From Zhongshania antarctica (lineage in GTDB: Bacteria; Pseudomonadota; Gammaproteobacteria; Pseudomonadales; Spongiibacteraceae): DNA of 64,000 nucleotides. Location of the stretch: assembly GCF_014202945.1 (NCBI RefSeq), contig NZ_JACHHW010000005.1, positions 354,291 through 418,290 on the forward strand, in the 5' to 3' direction. A program made the translations under genes and the position numbers. Numbering within the stretch: the stretch's first letter is position 1; each line of letters starts with the position of its first letter. The notes under the pieces were generated by a model. The model was not told the origin of the DNA, made no database searches, and worked only from the letters and a program-made list of their open reading frames with translations. Positions 31,379 to 41,032 of this stretch are shown here, one piece after another.

Positions 31379-33340
31379 ATGTACAGTGCACGTAAATATC
31401 AGTATGCCCTGCTCGGTATCGTAATACTAAGCCTAGCAATGCCCCTACAAGCAAGCTTCCTGAAAAATGAAGAATTGCCAATCGTGTTGACTCCTGCGCG
31501 CCTGAAGCAAAATCGCAGCGATGTGCCAGCCAGCGTGAGTGTTATTGACCGCGACATGATAGAAGCATCGGGCCTACGGGAAATACCCGAATTATTCCGA
31601 CTTATTCCCGGCACCTCTGTCGGTGCGCGCGACGGTTGGAATTATGTCGTTAGTTATCACGGCAGCAATTACCGCGACTCAAGGCGCATGCAAGTATTAA
31701 TCGATGGTCGCTCAGTCTATCAAGCTGGATTGGCAACCGTTGATTGGAACGATATTCCTATCACAATAAAAGACATTGAACGCATCGAGGTCGTGCGCGG
31801 TCCGGCAACCGCTAGTTACGGCGCCAATGCCTTTCTCGGTGTCATAAATATTATTACACGCCACCCAGCGGATATTGCGCACTTAGAAGCTACCGCCGAA
31901 CGAGGTTCAGAACATACCGAAAACTACCGAGTCAGTCACGCAGGCGAATACCACGGTGGCCATTACCGCGTTACCGTAGCAAGTCGCCATGACGACGGCT
32001 TTGATATAAAAAGTAACGGCCAAGAACGATTAGACAGCAAAACCCTGCAGCTCATTAATACACGCTACGAGCGCCAGATAAATAGCACCAGCTACAGTCT
32101 AAACCTAGGTTATAAGGAAGGGCGTGTTACCGATGACTATTCTGATGTCGATGTAACATCACCAGATACCCTTGTTGATGATTACTATTTTTCGACAAGA
32201 ATCGACAATGAGCTCTCGGTATTCCATCAACTTAAATTCCAATATGATTTTTCTGGTCAACAGAAAATCCATCGCTGGACCGCAGAAATTCCGCCTTACT
32301 ATACTAACTTAAATCAAAATCCAGCCGATTTAATACTTGTCGATGCCAACGAAGACGTGCAAGTTAATCGCCACGATATTGACTTTCAAGATACCTATAT
32401 ATGGAACAAAAGCCTAACGAGCGTTGCGGGAGTCCACCTAAAACAATCGAGAGTAAGCTCAGAAACATACTACGGTGGAACGCTTAAAAGTAATAACTAT
32501 CAATTTTTTTATAATTTAGAGAAGAAATTATCCGAAAAATTTACGATAAACAGCGGCGGGTCTTATGAATACCAGGAAGACATAGGAAAAAATTTCTCTC
32601 CACGTGTGTCCTTTCACTATCACGTAAATAAAAACAATAGCCTACGATTTATTTACTCCGAAGCGATAAGAACCCCAGATCTATTAGAAACCTCAGCCAA
32701 CTGGACCTACACCGGCCGCAATGTAAGACCCAATAATGGCGGTCCTACCACAGCAACTTTACTTCAAACGGCGAAAGGAAACCAAAACCTAAAACCCGAG
32801 TTAATACAATCAAGGGAAATAGGCTATTACGGAAATTTTAACACCATACACTTACAATGGGACGTAAAAATCTTTAGCGACCAATTAGACCAGCTAATAT
32901 CTAATTCTATATCGCTCGCTCGATTCAACCCCGTTAATGATAGCTACCTAAAGCAACGCGGAATCGAAACAGAGATCGATTACCGGCCGCACCACCAATG
33001 GCTTATTCACGCCAATTACGCGTATATCACCGACGAGTCAAATACCAATACAGAAACCAGCTTCACACCTAGAAATTCTGCGAGCCTCCTCCTGAGCTAC
33101 AAATACAAGCCAGACCTGCAAATTTCAATATCAAAATATTTTTCGAAAGAAATAGGAACATCAGGTAATAAATACTCCAGAACCGATATTATGGTTAAAA
33201 AAATTATAAACCTTCGAAAAAGTGAAATCGAATTACGCTATGCAGGACAATATCGTCACGACGACGACAGTGAATTACTCAGCGATAATATTTACAGTAA
33301 TAAATTTCGACAATTAGTATCTTTAACATTGCGTTACTAA
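31379..33340 (+). CDS. TonB-dependent outer-membrane receptor
   Basis: A 653-residue outer-membrane protein. The signal peptide (about 1-26, LLGIVILSLAMPLQAS) precedes a plug domain (about 40-155: RSDVPASVSVIDRDMIEASG, LIPGTSVGARDG, VLIDGRSVYQ, IERIEVVRGPATASYGANAF, VINIITR) and a beta-barrel ending in QLVSLTLRY, with terminal Tyr in place of the common Phe. No N-terminal STN signalling domain is present. The ligand cannot be read; the class includes siderophore, vitamin B12, nickel and oligosaccharide receptors. It heads an apparent operon with a periplasmic binding protein and a hybrid sensor kinase (25-bp gap, then an 8-bp overlap). Confidence 0.93.
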   Translation: MYSARKYQYALLGIVILSLAMPLQASFLKNEELPIVLTPARLKQNRSDVPASVSVIDRDMIEASGLREIPELFRLIPGTSVGARDGWNYVVSYHGSNYRDSRRMQVLIDGRSVYQAGLATVDWNDIPITIKDIERIEVVRGPATASYGANAFLGVINIITRHPADIAHLEATAERGSEHTENYRVSHAGEYHGGHYRVTVASRHDDGFDIKSNGQERLDSKTLQLINTRYERQINSTSYSLNLGYKEGRVTDDYSDVDVTSPDTLVDDYYFSTRIDNELSVFHQLKFQYDFSGQQKIHRWTAEIPPYYTNLNQNPADLILVDANEDVQVNRHDIDFQDTYIWNKSLTSVAGVHLKQSRVSSETYYGGTLKSNNYQFFYNLEKKLSEKFTINSGGSYEYQEDIGKNFSPRVSFHYHVNKNNSLRFIYSEAIRTPDLLETSANWTYTGRNVRPNNGGPTTATLLQTAKGNQNLKPELIQSREIGYYGNFNTIHLQWDVKIFSDQLDQLISNSISLARFNPVNDSYLKQRGIETEIDYRPHHQWLIHANYAYITDESNTNTETSFTPRNSASLLLSYKYKPDLQISISKYFSKEIGTSGNKYSRTDIMVKKIINLRKSEIELRYAGQYRHDDDSELLSDNIYSNKFRQLVSLTLRY

Positions 33341-33365
33341 TTAAAACAAGGGTAAAGGATACCTC

Positions 33366-34229
33366 TTGAAAAAGTTACTCTATGGAATTTTATTTTTATT
33401 TATTTTAATACCACAGGCCTTTAGTCAAATTAACAAGCCAGTGGTTGACCTAATATTGCCTACAGAAACAGCAGAACTTGAATACATCTCTAAAAAATTA
33501 TCGAAAAGTAACTCATTTAATATAAAAACCTACATAAACGTATTACCTCGAGAAGATAATCGCGGCGACCTACTTATTATAGTTTCCGACAAACTGCTAC
33601 CTCTTATGGATACTGACAGCTACTCAGCAAAGTTCGCTTTTTACGTAAACTCGCTAAACTTTAAAAATAAAAATTTTAAAAAAAGCACAGCGTTATTTTC
33701 AGATCAGCCAATTCATAGACAGCTACTACTTTTATCTCACATATTTGACAAAAAAATAATTATTGGCATACCTTACCACAACGAATTTTATAAAATATTA
33801 TTAATGAACGAATCTAAAAATTTTAATAATTTGGAATTTTTAATCGTAAAAACCGAAAGCAATGATATTAGAGCTGTAAATAAAATAATCCAAAATAGCG
33901 ACGTACTACTCGCCACTCCCGAAAGTAAAATTTACAACTCGCAAACTATTCGCTCTATTTTACTAAGTAGTTATCGACATCAAACTGCCGTGATTGGCCC
34001 TAATGAAGGTTTTGTAACTGCTGGGGCATTAGCATCCGTGGCAACTAGTTCAGATCAATATATTGATGAGTTAATGATTATGATGGAGGAATATATTGAA
34101 ACCAATAGCCTACCGGAGTCTAAATACCCTAAAAACTTCATCGTTAAAATAAATAAAAATGTTGCAGAATCATTGGGCATAATGATTTCCAGCGAACAGC
34201 AGCTTCTCAAAGAAATGAAGGATGACTGA
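33366..34229 (+). CDS. Periplasmic ABC-type substrate-binding-like protein
   Basis: A 287-residue protein with a signal peptide (KKLLYGILFLFILIPQAFSQ). The C-terminal half has the pattern of the ABC_sub_bind family (PF04392-like): LATPESKIYNSQTIRSILLSSYR, then a VIGPNEGFVTAGALASVA segment. These proteins normally serve ABC importers, but no permease or ATPase gene is nearby. It starts with TTG at 33366 after an AAAGGA site and overlaps the following kinase gene by 8 nt. A/T content is visibly higher than in flanking genes. A role presenting a ligand to the adjacent kinase is an inference from context. Confidence 0.72.
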   Translation: MKKLLYGILFLFILIPQAFSQINKPVVDLILPTETAELEYISKKLSKSNSFNIKTYINVLPREDNRGDLLIIVSDKLLPLMDTDSYSAKFAFYVNSLNFKNKNFKKSTALFSDQPIHRQLLLLSHIFDKKIIIGIPYHNEFYKILLMNESKNFNNLEFLIVKTESNDIRAVNKIIQNSDVLLATPESKIYNSQTIRSILLSSYRHQTAVIGPNEGFVTAGALASVATSSDQYIDELMIMMEEYIETNSLPESKYPKNFIVKINKNVAESLGIMISSEQQLLKEMKDD

Positions 34230-36165
34230 AAAAATGAATATCAGTCATTATTTCAAAACAAATACAATATTTAAGCAAATACTTATTGCTGTTCTCAGCC
34301 CAGCACTCATTCTCTTTTTGGCGCTATTTGGCTATTCCTTATTCGCACGACTAAATGACGCCGTTCAAAGCCAAAATGAATTGGCTACACGTATCGCAGA
34401 AAATATTGCAGCGGTGAGTGAACTCGCAATTATCAGCGGAAACGACTCTCAGCTATTGGATATTATGGCCTCAGCCTTAGACAGCGACATCACCTCTATT
34501 ACAATATTTAATGCCGAATCAGGACATCATCTCGTTCTAAATAACAACCAAAATAATAGTAGTGAACACAAGGAAATAACTGTTCCTATTATCCAGCATA
34601 GCATTCCTTTAGAGGACTCAATAACAGGAGAAAATATTAGCGATATAACAGAAAAACAAATTGGAACAGTTAGTATCAAGCAATCCCGCGACAAGCTACA
34701 AAAGCTACAAAAGCAAATCATCAAGGTATCGAGCTTTATTGCATTCATTTCCATCTTAGTATGCATTTGCTTTGCGTGGTTCATCAGTCGACGATTTTCA
34801 CGACCACTAGCAGAAATAAATACCCTCACAAAAAATATTACAGCAGGGAATTTCTATAAGCAGATCAGAAATATAAAGCCCGGTGAGCTAGGAGAATTGC
34901 AGAGTCATGTAAATAACATGGCTAAAAGTATAGAAAAGCAGCAACAGGAACTAAAAGACAATTTACAAAATCTATTCCTGGCAAAAGAGGAGGCAGATAA
35001 AGCCAACTCAGCAAAAAGCCAATTCTTAGCCACTATGACCCATGAATTGCGAACGCCACTAAATGGCGCTCTCGGAATGATGCAATTACTCTCTAATACC
35101 AAGTTAAACGGCGAACAAAACCATTACTTGCTTATTGCAAGGGAATCGAGCGAGCTGCTACTAAACATCGTCAATAATATTCTCGATTTTTCTGAAATTG
35201 AAAAAGGCGAACTACAGCTTCAGGAAAATTACTTTGATATTAGCGCTATTTTCAACAATCTCCTCACACCGCTCAGTTATGAGGCAAAAAAGAAGGGGCT
35301 AGAGTTCACAACATATATAGACCCCCAGTTAAACGGTATTAGCGTGTTAGGCGATGACGTTCGCATTCGGCAAATACTGCTCAATCTGGTCGCTAACGCC
35401 GTTAAATTTACCCAGCAAGGAAATGTCGCTATTACCTTAAACGCCAAGGAGCTCAGTTCCAACCGGGCTATTTTGGAGTTGAACGTGAGCGACACTGGGA
35501 TAGGTATTAGTGAAAAAGATCAGCAGATCATCTTTGATAGCTTCCGCCAGGCCGATGGTAGCCACCGTAGACGCTACGGCGGTTCAGGGCTCGGCCTAGC
35601 CATCGTCCGCCGACTCTGCGACTTAATGAACGCCGACATACTCCTAACAAGCGCTGAAAATACAGGCTCTACATTTACTGTCCGATGGTCATGCACCTAC
35701 CAAGTAGGCTGTAATTTAGAGCACCACACGCAGCAAGACGAAACGATATTGGTCGGTAAAGCAGTGCTTATAGTAGAAGATAACCCCGTTAACCAACTCC
35801 TTGTCAGCAAGATCCTACGGCGCTGGGGCATGACCACTGTTACTGCGAATAATGGCGTTGAAGCGCTCATTGCTGTCGAAAAACAGCACTTTGACATCAT
35901 CTTAATGGATCTCCAAATGCCGATCATGGACGGTTTTGAGGCAACTCAAGCAATTAGAAACCTTAGCCAACATCGTCAAACCCCCATTATAGCCCTCACA
36001 GCGAATAATTTTAAGGACGATAGTGACTACTGTTTTCGTGTTGGGATGAACGATTTCCTTAGTAAACCGGTATCGCTGACAAATTTAAAAGAAAAAATAT
36101 CCTTCTGGCTGAGCAAAAGCCTTGGGACAAGCCTATCTGAGAGTGTGGATAAAAGACCTGAATAA
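34222..36165 (+). CDS. Hybrid sensor histidine kinase/response regulator (BarA-like architecture)
   Basis: A 647-residue membrane kinase. TM1 is about residues 19-41, a periplasmic sensor (about 42-165) resembles CHASE8/BarA-type domains (ELATRIAENIAAVSELAIISGND), TM2 is 168-190, HAMP 190-240, then a coiled coil and HisKA with phospho-acceptor His274 (THELRTPLNG). The ATPase domain has the N box (388-396), DTGIG (424-428) and GGSGLGLA. The C-terminal receiver has Glu519/Asp520, phospho-acceptor Asp563, Thr593 and Lys615. No Hpt domain is present, so phosphate must pass to a separate Hpt or response regulator. The last codons lie inside a DnaA box at 36144. Confidence 0.94.
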   Translation: MTEKMNISHYFKTNTIFKQILIAVLSPALILFLALFGYSLFARLNDAVQSQNELATRIAENIAAVSELAIISGNDSQLLDIMASALDSDITSITIFNAESGHHLVLNNNQNNSSEHKEITVPIIQHSIPLEDSITGENISDITEKQIGTVSIKQSRDKLQKLQKQIIKVSSFIAFISILVCICFAWFISRRFSRPLAEINTLTKNITAGNFYKQIRNIKPGELGELQSHVNNMAKSIEKQQQELKDNLQNLFLAKEEADKANSAKSQFLATMTHELRTPLNGALGMMQLLSNTKLNGEQNHYLLIARESSELLLNIVNNILDFSEIEKGELQLQENYFDISAIFNNLLTPLSYEAKKKGLEFTTYIDPQLNGISVLGDDVRIRQILLNLVANAVKFTQQGNVAITLNAKELSSNRAILELNVSDTGIGISEKDQQIIFDSFRQADGSHRRRYGGSGLGLAIVRRLCDLMNADILLTSAENTGSTFTVRWSCTYQVGCNLEHHTQQDETILVGKAVLIVEDNPVNQLLVSKILRRWGMTTVTANNGVEALIAVEKQHFDIILMDLQMPIMDGFEATQAIRNLSQHRQTPIIALTANNFKDDSDYCFRVGMNDFLSKPVSLTNLKEKISFWLSKSLGTSLSESVDKRPE

Positions 36166-36494
36166 GCGTCATTATTCACAGGCTCCCAAAAAAGGGAAAG
36201 TTATCCACATTTCACCCACAAGCCCTCCCCATGATCCTGACAAGCTCTCTGTGGATAAAACACCTACTTATCATCTATTAATATTCTTCAATATCAGTAA
36301 GTTACAATAGTTATCAACAAAATAGCGCTTCTTAATAACAGTATTTAGAATAAAGAACATAAGATATATGACATATATATATACATAAATATTTATTAAC
36401 TAATGCATTGATTAAATATTCACCAATTCATTGCAGGTCTCAGGGATACCCGTATAATTTCGCCTCTTCTCATTTTCTTGGAATTAGGTGTTTC
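36144..36494. other. oriC: DnaA-box cluster and AT-rich tract upstream of mnmG (oriC candidate 2)
   Basis: Five DnaA-box-like 9-mers lie in 176 bp: TGTGGATAA at 36144-36152 (inside the kinase 3' end), TTATTCACA at 36172-36180, TTATCCACA at 36201-36209, TGTGGATAA at 36250-36258, and TTATCAACA (one mismatch) at 36311-36319. They are followed by an extremely A/T-dominated tract (about 36320-36420) with alternating TA steps, as expected of a DNA-unwinding element. This is the gidA-side position of the E. coli oriC. The mnmG ribosome site (TTAGG) is at its right end. Confidence 0.75.
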
Positions 36495-38387
36495 GTGGAT
36501 TATCCGCAACGTTTCGATGTCATTGTCATAGGTGGTGGTCACGCTGGCACAGAGGCTGCCCTTGCCGCAGCACGTATGGGCTCAACTACACTACTACTGA
36601 CTCACAACATTGAAACTCTGGGCCAAATGTCATGTAACCCCGCAATTGGCGGCATTGGCAAAAGTCATCTCGTCAAAGAGATTGATGCCCTCGGTGGTGC
36701 AATGGCAAAAGCGACCGACCTTGGCGGCATACAATTTCGGGTTTTAAATGCCCGTAAAGGACCTGCGGTACGAGCAACTCGCGCGCAAGCAGATCGGGTT
36801 TTATACAAAGCCGCGATACGCACCATTTTAGAAAACCAAGAAAATCTCGCTATTTTCCAGCAAGCTGTAGACGATCTTATTGTTGAAAATGACCAAGTTC
36901 AGGGTGTAGTCACCAATATTGGCCTGCGCTTTTTCGCTAACAGCGTTGTACTGACTGCAGGTACATTCCTAGGCGGAAAAATTCATATTGGCCTCGATAA
37001 CCACAGTGGTGGTCGTGCTGGCGACCCGCCATCTTTAGCCCTGGCGTCACGTTTGCGGGAATTGCCATTTCGAGTTGATCGCCTGAAAACCGGCACACCT
37101 CCTCGAATTGATGCAAAAACCGTTAATTTTGAGGGCCTTGAAGCCCAGTGGGGCGACAACCCGCGACCAGTCATGTCCTATCTGGGTAATCGCAATCAAC
37201 ACCCTGAGCAAGTGTGTTGTTGGATAAGCCACACCAACGAGCGCACCCATGAAATCATTCGCGGTGGTTTAGATCGCTCGCCTATGTACACTGGGGTTAT
37301 TGAAGGTATTGGTCCGCGTTATTGCCCTTCAATTGAAGACAAAGTACATCGCTTTGCTGACAAAACCGGACATCAGATATTTATAGAGCCTGAAGGTTTA
37401 AACACTCACGAACTCTACCCAAATGGCATATCCACCAGTTTGCCTTTTGACGTCCAATTAAATTTAGTTCGTTCAATCAAGGGCTTTGAAAATGCCCACA
37501 TGACCCGGCCTGGTTACGCGATTGAATACGATTATTTTGAGCCACGGGATTTAAAATATTCCCTGGAAACCAAGTTTGTTAAAGGCTTATTTTTTGCCGG
37601 TCAAATCAATGGCACTACCGGTTACGAAGAAGCGGCCGCACAAGGACTATTGGCAGGCGCCAATGCATCGCTTCTCGCGCAAGGCAAAGACGCCTGGTGT
37701 CCCCGTCGCGATGAGGCTTATATCGGCGTTTTAGTCGATGATTTAATCACCATGGGTACCAAAGAACCCTACCGAATGTTCACCTCACGCGCCGAATACC
37801 GTTTGTTATTACGGGAAGATAACGCAGATCTTCGTTTAACCGAGAAGGGCCGTGAACTCGGCTTGGTCGATGACACCCGCTGGGCCGCATTTTCTGCAAA
37901 ACGCGAAAATATTGAGATAGAGCGTCAGCGCTTGGCAGATTGCTGGGTACAACCAGGCAGCAGCGAAGCAGCCATTTTGGCCGAAAAAATCGATAAGCCT
38001 TTAAGTCACGAATACAACTTGCTTGATTTACTCAAGCGGCCGGAATTGAAATACGTCGATCTCGCCCCCTTTGCGCACGGAACAATAGGAATTGTTGACG
38101 AGCAAATTGCGGAACAAATTGAAATTGGTGTGAAATACGCCGGTTATATCGACCGCCAACAGCTAGAAATTGATCGCTTGCGCCGTTACGAAGACACGTG
38201 TTTACCGCTGGACTTTGATTACAGCATCATCGAAGGGCTCTCGAACGAAGTGAAGCAGAAGCTAGGCAATACTCGGCCGCAAACCCTGGCTCAGGCATCG
38301 CGGATACCTGGTGTAACGCCAGCTGCTGTGTCTTTGCTATTAATTTATTTAAAGAAACGTGGATTGTTGGACAGGAAATCAGCCTGA
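36495..38387 (+). CDS. mnmG: tRNA uridine-5-carboxymethylaminomethyl modification enzyme MnmG (GidA)
   Basis: A 630-residue FAD/NADH-dependent partner of MnmE in U34 tRNA modification. The GTG at 36495 gives [18 protein letters not shown], in register with E. coli MnmG; an AGG site lies 6 nt upstream. A longer frame from 36408 would add 29 unlikely residues across the AT-rich tract. Motifs include the FAD-binding [37 protein letters not shown], the second GxGxxG-like [14 protein letters not shown], and the GIDA C-terminal helical domain. Length matches the family (629). Confidence 0.98.
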   Translation: MDYPQRFDVIVIGGGHAGTEAALAAARMGSTTLLLTHNIETLGQMSCNPAIGGIGKSHLVKEIDALGGAMAKATDLGGIQFRVLNARKGPAVRATRAQADRVLYKAAIRTILENQENLAIFQQAVDDLIVENDQVQGVVTNIGLRFFANSVVLTAGTFLGGKIHIGLDNHSGGRAGDPPSLALASRLRELPFRVDRLKTGTPPRIDAKTVNFEGLEAQWGDNPRPVMSYLGNRNQHPEQVCCWISHTNERTHEIIRGGLDRSPMYTGVIEGIGPRYCPSIEDKVHRFADKTGHQIFIEPEGLNTHELYPNGISTSLPFDVQLNLVRSIKGFENAHMTRPGYAIEYDYFEPRDLKYSLETKFVKGLFFAGQINGTTGYEEAAAQGLLAGANASLLAQGKDAWCPRRDEAYIGVLVDDLITMGTKEPYRMFTSRAEYRLLLREDNADLRLTEKGRELGLVDDTRWAAFSAKRENIEIERQRLADCWVQPGSSEAAILAEKIDKPLSHEYNLLDLLKRPELKYVDLAPFAHGTIGIVDEQIAEQIEIGVKYAGYIDRQQLEIDRLRRYEDTCLPLDFDYSIIEGLSNEVKQKLGNTRPQTLAQASRIPGVTPAAVSLLLIYLKKRGLLDRKSA

Positions 38388-39014
38388 GTGGATGTTTTAG
38401 AAAAGACCCTGGCAGCAGGTATTGATACCCTCGGTTTGACCGTTACTGACTCACAGCAAGCATTGCTGTTACGCTATGTCGCCTTACTCCACAAATGGAA
38501 TAAGGCCTATAACTTAACGGCCATACGTGATCCAGAGCAGATGGTTATTCGCCATATTCTCGATAGCTTGAGTATCGCTCCATACATGGCGGCAACACAT
38601 TGTTTGGATGTGGGTACCGGTGCCGGTTTACCGGGCATCCCACTAGCCATCTTGTTTCCAGACAAGCAATTTTCGCTACTCGACAGCAATGGCAAAAAAA
38701 CCCGGTTTCTTATTGAAGCCCAAATGCAGCTGAAATTGACAAACATCAGTGTTCATACCGAGCGCGTCGAACAATTTAAGAGTGATAGGCTATTTGATGG
38801 TATCGTCTCGCGTGCCTTTGCCTCGCTAAAAGATATGGTAACGGGCTGCGAAGCTTTGCTCAGTTCAGACGGCAAGCTCTACGCCATGAAAGGGATTTTT
38901 CCTGAAGCGGAGTTGAGTCAGCTTCCAAAACACTTTATCGTCGAACATTCGCACACACTATCAGTGCCCTCAGTCGAGGAAGCCAGGCATTTACTGCTTA
39001 TTGGCCGGCATTGA
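38388..39014 (+). CDS. rsmG: 16S rRNA (guanine-527-N7)-methyltransferase RsmG (GidB)
   Basis: A 208-residue SAM-dependent methyltransferase. Family motifs are WNKAYNLTAIRDPEQMVIRHILDSL, the SAM loop LDVGTGAGLPGIPLAILFP and VSRAFASLKDM. Start is GTG immediately after the mnmG stop (zero spacing). Loss of RsmG gives low-level streptomycin resistance in other bacteria. The mnmG-rsmG-parA-parB order is conserved across many bacteria near oriC. Confidence 0.97.
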   Translation: MDVLEKTLAAGIDTLGLTVTDSQQALLLRYVALLHKWNKAYNLTAIRDPEQMVIRHILDSLSIAPYMAATHCLDVGTGAGLPGIPLAILFPDKQFSLLDSNGKKTRFLIEAQMQLKLTNISVHTERVEQFKSDRLFDGIVSRAFASLKDMVTGCEALLSSDGKLYAMKGIFPEAELSQLPKHFIVEHSHTLSVPSVEEARHLLLIGRH

Positions 39015-39052
39015 TTACTCAGCCTATTACGCTAAATTTACAGGACAATTCC

Positions 39053-39877
39053 GTGGCCAAGGTATATGCAATCACCAACCAGAAAGGTGGCGTCGGCAAA
39101 ACCACTACCACGGTGAATTTGGCTGCCTCTCTGGCGGCGACCAAGCGTAAGATATTATTAATCGACCTCGACCCCCAAGGTAACGCTACCATGGGTTGTG
39201 GTATTAACAAGGCCGAGTTAGCCCATTCTGTTTACGATGTTTTGGTGGCGGGGCGCAGCATTGCTGATACCGTCGTTGCGGCGCCGGACTGCGGCTTTAT
39301 GGTCTTGCCAGCGAATCAGGATCTCACCGCTGCCGAAGTAGAATTATTGAATGAAATTGGTCGCGAGTTTCGCTTGCGCGAAGCGCTGGCGCCAATACTA
39401 GGTGATTACGATTATATTCTTATCGACTGCCCGCCATCGCTGAATATGCTCACAATCAACGCCTTGGCAGGCGCAACTGGGGTCATTATCCCAATGCAGT
39501 GCGAATACTATGCATTGGAAGGTTTGAGTGCGCTGATTACCACCATCAATCGGGTAAAGCAGCTGATTAACCCCAAATTGGAAATTGAAGGTATTCTGCG
39601 CACGATGTTCGACGGTCGTAACAGCCTAACCAATCAGGTGACCGACGAGTTGCGGCGGCATTTTGGTGAAAAATTGTATAGCACCGTCATTCCACGTAAT
39701 GTTCGCTTGGCTGAAGCGCCGAGTCATGGTCTGCCTATTTTATTTTACGATAAGCAATCTAAAGGCTCCTTGGCGTATTTGGCCTTGGCCGGCGAAATGT
39801 TACGGCGCGCGGGTAAAACAACAGAAGTCTCCAGCGATTTAAGTGCAAACGAACAGCTTGGACATAGTCATGGTTAA
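39053..39877 (+). CDS. parA: Chromosome partitioning ATPase ParA (Soj)
   Basis: A 274-residue deviant-Walker ATPase that moves ParB-parS complexes over the nucleoid. The GTG at 39053 gives MAKVYAITNQKGGVGKTTTT, the canonical start with the Walker A lysine pair; AGGA lies 7 nt upstream. A TTG at 39011 would add 14 residues. Further motifs are LLIDLDPQGNATMGCG, ILIDCPPSLNMLTINAL and PRNVRLAEAPSHG. It overlaps parB by 8 nt. Confidence 0.97.
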   Translation: MAKVYAITNQKGGVGKTTTTVNLAASLAATKRKILLIDLDPQGNATMGCGINKAELAHSVYDVLVAGRSIADTVVAAPDCGFMVLPANQDLTAAEVELLNEIGREFRLREALAPILGDYDYILIDCPPSLNMLTINALAGATGVIIPMQCEYYALEGLSALITTINRVKQLINPKLEIEGILRTMFDGRNSLTNQVTDELRRHFGEKLYSTVIPRNVRLAEAPSHGLPILFYDKQSKGSLAYLALAGEMLRRAGKTTEVSSDLSANEQLGHSHG

Positions 39878-40787
39878 AAAACGAGGTTTGGGTCGTGGCT
39901 TGGATGCCCTATTGGGTGAAGCAGCGACACCGGTAAGTATTCAGCCAAAACAAAATAACGACGAAAAACCCGCCATAGCGGCGGTTGAATCCGACACGCC
40001 AATAGCCCTTGACGGTAGTTTACGCAATTTGCCAATTGAGTTTATGCAGCGCGGCCGCTATCAGCCGCGCCGGGACATGCAGCCCGAAGCCTTAGAGGAG
40101 TTGGCGAGCTCTATTCGTTCGCAAGGGATTATGCAGCCCATTGTGGTTCGCCCTATCGAAGGAGGCCGCTACGAAATTATTGCCGGTGAACGCCGCTGGC
40201 GGGCCTGCCAATTAGCGGGCCTAGATACTGTTCCTGCGCTTATTCGCGAGGTCCCCGACGAGTCTGCAGCGGCGATGGCCCTGATAGAAAACCTCCAGCG
40301 CGAAGACTTAAATCCCATGGAAGAAGCTTTGGCCATGGTGCGTCTGCAGAAAGAATTTGAGCTAACTCACGCCGAAATAGCGCAATTAGTCGGGAAATCT
40401 CGGACCACTATCACCAATTTGTTGCGCTTAACTGGCCTTCGCGAAGAAGTGCAGACCTTATTGGAAAACGGCGATATTGAAATGGGCCACGGGCGTGCGC
40501 TTTTAGGTTTGCCTCAAGAAGAGCAATCCGCTGCCGCATCGACGGTAGTCAGCCGCGGGCTGTCAGTAAGACAAACCGAGGCATTGGTCCGCCGCCTTGT
40601 TGAAGAAAAAACCAGCAGCAAGCCACAAAAATCATTGGACCCCGACATCAAGCAATTGCAAGAAAGCTTGTCAGAGCGCTTGGGTTCGCCAGTGGCAATT
40701 CAGCACAGTGCCAAAGGTCGGGGAACCCTGAGTATTAAATACAGCAGCCTCGACGAGCTAGACGGCATTCTAAACCATATTAAATAG
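39870..40787 (+). CDS. parB: Chromosome partitioning CTPase ParB (Spo0J)
   Basis: A 305-residue parS-binding clamp. ATG at 39870 gives MVKKRGLGRGLDALLGE, the usual N-terminal ParA-interacting segment. The CTP-binding N domain has RYQPRRDM, then AGERRWRACQLAGL and ALIENLQREDLNPMEEA; the HTH is LTHAEIAQLVGKSRTTITNLLRL; the C-terminal dimerisation domain ends LDELDGILNHIK. It starts inside the last codons of parA. Its predicted targets are the two parS-like sites in recF. Confidence 0.97.
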   Translation: MVKKRGLGRGLDALLGEAATPVSIQPKQNNDEKPAIAAVESDTPIALDGSLRNLPIEFMQRGRYQPRRDMQPEALEELASSIRSQGIMQPIVVRPIEGGRYEIIAGERRWRACQLAGLDTVPALIREVPDESAAAMALIENLQREDLNPMEEALAMVRLQKEFELTHAEIAQLVGKSRTTITNLLRLTGLREEVQTLLENGDIEMGHGRALLGLPQEEQSAAASTVVSRGLSVRQTEALVRRLVEEKTSSKPQKSLDPDIKQLQESLSERLGSPVAIQHSAKGRGTLSIKYSSLDELDGILNHIK

Positions 40788-40793
40788 CGTATT

Positions 40794-40822
40794 TTGTGCT
40801 TGTGGGTACAGGGTCCTACATT
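40794..40822 (+). promoter_or_regulatory. Candidate promoter for the ATP synthase operon
   Basis: TTGTGC (40794-40799) and TACATT (40817-40822) are separated by 17 bp in the 245-bp spacer between parB and atpI. It is the best sigma70-like pair seen there, but neither hexamer is close to consensus. Confidence 0.3.
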
Positions 40823-41032
40823 ATGTAGTGTGTTTTTATAGTGCGCCGTGGGCATTAGAAGATAAATTCTTGATTTTAGTAGTTAAAATAGATTTCGTGA
40901 ATATATGACTTTAGTACCATAAGCGCTGAAATCGGTTGAACATTAACCATATAGCCCATATAATTCGCCCCGCTTTTTGGACAAGCAGAGCAGGCATAAA
41001 ATCAGCCTATTTTGGGCAGAAGTGGTGGCTAT

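Noticed and set aside
36408..36494. Upstream extension of MnmG by 29 residues.
   Set aside because: It runs through AT-rich origin-like sequence and lacks similarity; GTG at 36495 has a ribosome site and matches known MnmG starts.
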